In this document: one piece after another, positions 59,484 through 64,000 of the stretch | How positions within the stretch are numbered: position 1 is the first letter of the stretch | How the letters are laid out: every line of letters starts with the position of its first letter | Source of the DNA: Sparassis latifolia | Taxonomy: Eukaryota; Basidiomycota; Agaricomycetes; Polyporales; Sparassidaceae | DNA length: 64,000 nucleotides | NCBI GenBank assembly: GCA_018466975.1 | Contig: CM031562.1 | Location: 1,116,001 to 1,180,000 of the forward strand | Direction of reading: 5' to 3' | Made by a program: the position numbers and the translations under genes | The notes under the pieces: generated by a model | What the model saw: only the letters and a program-made list of their open reading frames with translations | Told to the model about the DNA's origin: nothing | The model's database searches: none

Positions 59484-60749
59484 ATGCTCGTCTCCCCACT
59501 CTATGCAGTAGTGCTGGCGATCCTGCTGCCATTTGCGGCCGTAGCTGCTCCAGCATCTGGGCGGCGGGGTGAGACGATCCCCACGCTCGCTGCGTCTCAG
59601 ATACAGTCATACACCACCTACACGTGGTATGCGAACGCAGCGTACTGCGCGCCGTCCAAGACACTCGCATGGGAATGCGGGTTGAGCTGCAATGCAAATC
59701 CGGCTTTCCAGCCCATTGCGGCGGGCGGGGATGGGAGTGACGTGCAATTCTGTGAGCAATATAGTCACTCTTGGGGCGTGTTTCGTTTCTCAAATGCTCA
59801 TGGGTGGTATGCAGGGTTTGTGGGGTACGATCCTGCGCTGGACACCGTCATCGTGTCGCATCAAGGGACGAACCCCCAGGCGATGTGAGTCGGCACTCTC
59901 AGAGCTTCTGAACTGAGGTTGACAGCATTAATCGCAGATTACCTTTACTCACGGATGCGGATATCGTTCTCGAGCAGCTCGACGCGTCGCTCTTCCCCGG
60001 CGTGAGCTCCAGCGTGCGGGTGCATAGCGGGTTCGCGAGGGAGCACTCCAAGTCCGCGATATTACGATATCTATTCTTATCTGTGAATGGCCATGCTGAT
60101 GTGTACGCAGGACCGCGACAGCTGTCCTGGCTGCAGTGCAGGAGGCGATGTCGACATACAGCGTCGGCCGCGTCACGATAGTGGGGCATTCTCTCGGTGA
60201 GCTTAACGTGCACTATCTGATACCGCCGTCTGATGCTCTTTCACAGGCGCAGCGGTCGCGCTTTTAGATGCGATCTACCTCCCGCTGCATATCCCAGATG
60301 CGTCCTATACGTTCGTTGGGTACGGTCTCCCCCGGGTATGCACTACCTCAACTTGCCTTTTCGCTTCTCCCATTCTACGTCTGACGTCCCTTAGGTCGGC
60401 AACCAAGAGTTCGCAGATTACGTCGACGCCCATCCAATTGCGGTCTCACACGTTAACAACAGGCAGGATGTCGTGCCAATCCTTCCCGGCGAGTTCCTCG
60501 GGTACGTACACCCCGCAGGCGAACTGCACATCCTGAACTCTGGCGCGTGGGCTGCATGTCCCGGTGAGCAGTCTCCTCTCGCTCGACCTTTGATGACATT
60601 GATCACGCCTACCATTGGTGGGGTCAGGTCAGGATAATTCGAACACGGAGTGCATCGTGGGTGACGTGCCGACGGTGTTCGAGGGGGACACCGCATACCA
60701 TGATGGGCCATACTACGGCATCACAATGAGTTCCAGCTGTTCTAGCTGA
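59484..60749 (+). CDS. Secreted class 3 lipase, copy 2
   Basis: MLVSPLYAVVLAILLPFAAVAAPA is a signal peptide, then LAASQIQSYTTYTWYANAAYC, GYDPALDTVIVSHQGTN, DADIVLEQLDASLFPGVSSSVRVHSGF, VTIVGHSLGAAVALLD (nucleophile Ser, intron just after HSLG near 60197), TFVGYGLPRVGNQEFADYVD, HVNNRQDVVPILPG (Asp), FLGYVHPAGELHI (His), GQDNSNTECIVGDVPTVF and GPYYGITMSSSCSS. The order of motifs and all intron positions match the gene at 56338, so they come from one duplication. The catalytic triad is intact. The C-terminal end differs (SSSCSS instead of GCR). Confidence 0.9.
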
Positions 60750-62620
60750 AGGTTTGACTTTGATCCCACTGGCAACTGGCAACGAGCATGGCGACTTTCA
60801 TTCACACTCTTTTCCGACTCGTCCACCGACTGGTGGTCAGGCAATCGTTATTTTCGGCAAACCGATTCATTCATAGCTCCGAGGTCGGCCTTTGGCCGGT
60901 CAGTTGAGGAGATCCATACCTTCGTTTGGGCTCGGAGAACGCCTCTAGGTACTTTGTAGGCTAGCTTATTTGTTGTGTCATTTTTGCCCATTGGCATGGT
61001 GTATCTGATGGCACTATTGTCTCAGTAATAATGAGGGTATTGGAAGTGCTCGAGCGATCCTACAAGGCCTTTCGACCATCGACTGCAAGTGTACTCTGAT
61101 CTCAATAACTCTCAAGACTCGAGATGTCGTTGATCGCTGCTCACTCGATTTTCATTCAATTCAACATTTGCCTGTAAGATAGCATTAGCCTCGAGAAGCG
61201 GTGCCGACTTCTGTGAGGCTCTGGAAGGGGTGTTGCCTAACGCTGAACCTGAACTTGGGGCAGCGCTATATGGCACAGGACGCATAACTCCTTTTTTCCC
61301 GAGGAAATAACTTGGAAAAATGCGTGGAAATCAACAAAGTTATACTCTTACGCCCAAAAAGGAAACAACAACTGCAGCTAAGCACGCGAATTTAAAAGCT
61401 GGAAGGACAACGACAGCCCGGGTGGCTGATATTCAACCTAAGAAGTCAATATACATCCTTCAGAATCCTTGCCTATTATTTCAGGAATGTTCTTTGGAGG
61501 TACTGATAAGGAGAAGAGGTGCAGATGTCCATTTCACTACAAGACTGTGCAGCATGGCCTGTTTCCGGCCTTCCTTGCTACGAACTATACTAGAAATATT
61601 TTTTGAAGTAACTCAGGTCCTAAAAACACGGTATCATTAGCCTAGCTACCCGTTCTTCCCTGCAGGAAGAGGAGAATGCATTGGACAACGCGACGCGTAT
61701 ACACAGAATCACGGTTGCACGTGATGCGGAAACTTCCGTAAGGTGGGAGCCTGCCAAAAATGCGCTAGTTGACCAAGACTAATGCAGACTATATACTAGA
61801 TATGGATCGACTGTCATCCATAGCCATATATAGTCAGCAACGGAGACTAGGGCAGCGCGAATGCTCCAGAGCAGGCTGTCCCCGGCCCGTGTCTTTCTTC
61901 TTTTCAGTATGAACATTCGGTACAGCTTCCTTCTTCAAGTCAGCATCCTCGGAACCATGGAGCGCGTCAAGATCAAGAGCTCTTCCTTTACTGTCCCCCC
62001 GTTTGGTCCACCTACGCTCACCCAGCGTCCGCATTATCATCATCTGAGGCTACGTATCCCTCCAGCCCCCTCTTGTTTCAATCGCGCCTACACCAGCCGT
62101 CCGCGGATGCATCATGACGCCCGCTGCGCGGGCTCGCTCATCCACGGCCATGCGAGGGACGTACCCCACCGCGTAGATCAGGAGTCCGGCGCTCGTCGAC
62201 GGCGGTGAGCTTTATTGGAGTTGGGTAGTCGGGCAGTAGGACGAGGAATTAACCAATTCTCATGTCGTATAAACTTAAGGGATGCGGCAGATTAAGGAGT
62301 AGCGGCCGGGTTAATCGGTATACTAATATCATAGATGCGGGAAGTAAGACAGCGCACGCGGACATCGTACTTGGCTAGCTTGGCTATTGAAAGTAATGAA
62401 AGTTGCCGTCTATTGATCTGTGAATAAATGGGGCGCGAATTAGTCTCCCAAAGGCAGACTGACACTCTGCTTCAACCTTCGTGCCTCAGGATATCCGTGT
62501 CTGGCGCGCGAATACTTTCCAAGTACTGTTGTTGTCTTTGCGCAGAAACTCGGGAAGTTTCCTGTTCTGGCATCTCTCCTTCCATCAGCAAAACCGGGCA
62601 TTCTCTCCAAAGAGATTATA
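60750..62620. other. Intergenic, nothing recognised
   Basis: About 1.9 kb downstream of lipase 2. The frame 61320-61640 (plus) lies in A-rich sequence and shows no domain. The frames around 61834-62208 are open on both strands without motifs. Confidence 0.5.
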
Positions 62621-62972
62621 TAGCTATAATTATGAGACTCAAAAATGGGCGGTGGTTGTACAACGAAAAAGAACGTGAGTGCCGTCGTGCCTCTGTATCG
62701 TCTCCTAATTGAGCATTGCTCTAGAAAATGCGTCGCGTTTCCTCAAATTTGACGTTGATGCTACACAGCGACTCGCTTGTACTGCAGTCGGAGCTCAGCG
62801 ATGTACTCATTTCAAAAAGGTAGACGGAGTTGTGTGGATTTCAATCTCGGAAGCTTCTATTGTGACATGATATGCAGGCTCGTATAACAAGATTTTTACG
62901 CTCGGTTTCGATGATGGACGAGAAGTTATCGCACGTATTCCTTGTCCTCTAGAAATACGACTCTTCTAACCG
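62621..62972 (+). pseudogene. Broken phosphotransferase (APH-like kinase) N-terminal fragment
   Basis: Fungal genomes carry many aminoglycoside-phosphotransferase-like kinases beginning with a GRWLYNE-type motif. Here NGRWLYNEKE is followed by a GTGAGT donor, then NASRFLKFDVDATQRLACTAVGAQRCTHFKK (62725-62820) and SYNKIFTLGFDDGREVIARIPCPL (62880-62955), the glycine-loop-like and Lys/Arg strand of the fold. After CPL the frame meets a stop, while a neighbouring frame reads NTTLLTG and also stops, so the usual continuation is lost by a frameshift. No Brenner-type HxD-x5-N motif is seen downstream. Confidence 0.6.
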
Positions 62973-64000
62973 GATGATGTCCTAGGATACCCTCTGGCCA
63001 ATCCATGTGGATGCCCGTCCCTGCAGAAGAGCTCGCCTTCTGACGGCTTGCTCATCAAAAGCCATCATAACATGGGAGCAGACATTCGACGGGCTCAACG
63101 ATCTTCACCACCCGGAGCCCAGGGTTGTCTTCGTGCTCGGGCAGGTCCAGCAGGTCCAGCTGGCAGAAGCCGAAGGGTCGGACGGTCATCAGCGTACGCC
63201 AAGGCTGTAGGTGCGGGTACTGACTTTACCACGCTTGCTTCAGTCGGTACTTTGGGCGCTCATCCATGAACCACAGTGGAAACTTCGTAGGTGCCGCCTC
63301 GCCGTCCGAAAGTACCCATGAATTTCACAAGTCATGCCTGAAGTCGACGAAGAACGGCGACCGCTGGTTTTAGAAGCCTGTCTCTCGACTCCTCCACCAT
63401 CGTTGTGGTGCGTGCATGGATACCCGTTTTAAGCATGAAGATTGCTTCAAATTGCCAGTCTGCCTGCGGCGATGTACTAATAGCTCTTGTGAAACACGTG
63501 TTGAGCTGCTGGGGCCCAGCTCAGTGAAATCTCAACCACATTCTCCCGGTCACTGGACAGTAAATACATAAGGTATACCATGGGGTACATAAGGCTAGCT
63601 CCCGAAGCCTCGGAATATTTTATCCCACTTATTCCTCGAGACTGATTCTTACTCACTTCGGAGGCTTCCTCGTGTGCGTTCTACACCTCGGCTATCGCAT
63701 CTTGTTATCCGACTTTAGCTACGGCCCGAGGCTGTCGGAGACCTCACAGTGCTGACGTCGAGGACCAAGGGCAGACGACTTGCGCTTGGTCATTGTCATC
63801 CTTCTTGCCGGCTCGCCAGGCGGCGGAGGAACTTGCGCGGAAAGCACGGACAGAATTGCCACAAAACAAATAGTGCACGACAGCCTTGAGAAAATTTGGA
63901 TCAACTTTCCTGTTTTGGCATCTCTCCTTCCCTTCACGGTATATATATGACTGACCTGCGGTTCGAACCCCGACAGCTGCTTGGACTTTATAAGCTTCGT
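62973..64000. other. Unassigned right edge
   Basis: A GC-rich open stretch at 63000-63270 reads on minus as WRTLMTVRPFGFCQLDLLDLP...RVVKIVEP, which looks protein-like but matches no family known to me. A gene continuing past 64000 is possible but unsupported. Confidence 0.4.

Noticed and set aside
63961..63985. ggttcgaacccc word like a tRNA B box
   Set aside because: The flanks cannot form the T stem, and no acceptor, D arm or A box is found upstream.
1..64000. CRISPR arrays, rRNA, prophage or bacterial operons
   Set aside because: No regular direct repeats with spacers, no rRNA sequence, and genes are split by spliceosomal introns throughout.

Overview
The window reads as nuclear DNA of an Agaricomycete-type basidiomycete fungus. 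Genes on both strands are broken by many short (about 50-65 nt) GT-AG introns. The window holds Zn2Cys6 regulators, DUF1604/G-patch, DEP-DH-PH-CNH RhoGEF, class 3 lipases, a GH5 enzyme and a U6 snRNA gene. No operons, CRISPR arrays or prokaryotic signals are visible. Exon limits were placed by reading splice sites and family motifs by eye, so most multi-exon spans are CDS spans that include introns.

Layout. 1.45-3.5 kb (-): an unnamed protein with four C2HC-like repeats. 4.9-5.9 kb (-): a glycolipid transfer protein homologue whose key Trp position reads Arg. 6.5-7.9 kb (+): casein kinase 2 alpha. 9.1-12.6 and 13.1-16.3 kb (+): a tandem pair of Zn2Cys6 transcription factors. 16.4-18.4 kb (-): mitochondrial GatA-type amidotransferase. 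18.6-20.2 kb (+): MAK11/PAK1IP1-like WD40 ribosome-assembly protein. 20.25-23.5 kb (-): GPATCH1-like splicing protein. 26.3-28.6 kb (+): amino-acid permease behind a long, GATA-motif-containing upstream region. 29.3-35.6 kb (-): Rho GEF with two DH domains in tandem. 35.9-37.6 kb (+): METTL2/Trm140-type tRNA m3C methyltransferase. 37.6-41.5 kb: a gene-poor stretch with relics (lipase piece, SRPK-type kinase tail) and a small TIR element. 41.5-48.1 kb (+): a very large SpvB/RHS protein. 48.9-51.6 kb (-): a secreted protein with His/Asp-rich repeats and a Ser/Thr-rich tail. 52.0 kb (+): U6 snRNA. 52.4-54.7 kb (-): secreted GH5 glycosidase. 56.3-57.6 and 59.5-60.7 kb (+): two paralogous secreted class 3 lipases flanking a tubulin-folding cofactor B gene. 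62.6-63 kb: a broken aminoglycoside-phosphotransferase-like gene.

Most genes are housekeeping (CK2, GatA, MAK11, GPATCH1, RhoGEF, tRNA methyltransferase, TBCB, U6). The standout accessory locus is the 41.5-48.1 kb gene. It has the order SpvB domain, VCBS-like/TcdB-middle region, YD repeats, RHS core and a Gly/Ala-rich C-terminus. This resembles bacterial TcB and TcC insecticidal-complex subunits fused in one chain, yet the gene is cut by nine spliceosomal introns, which points to an old transfer and domestication.
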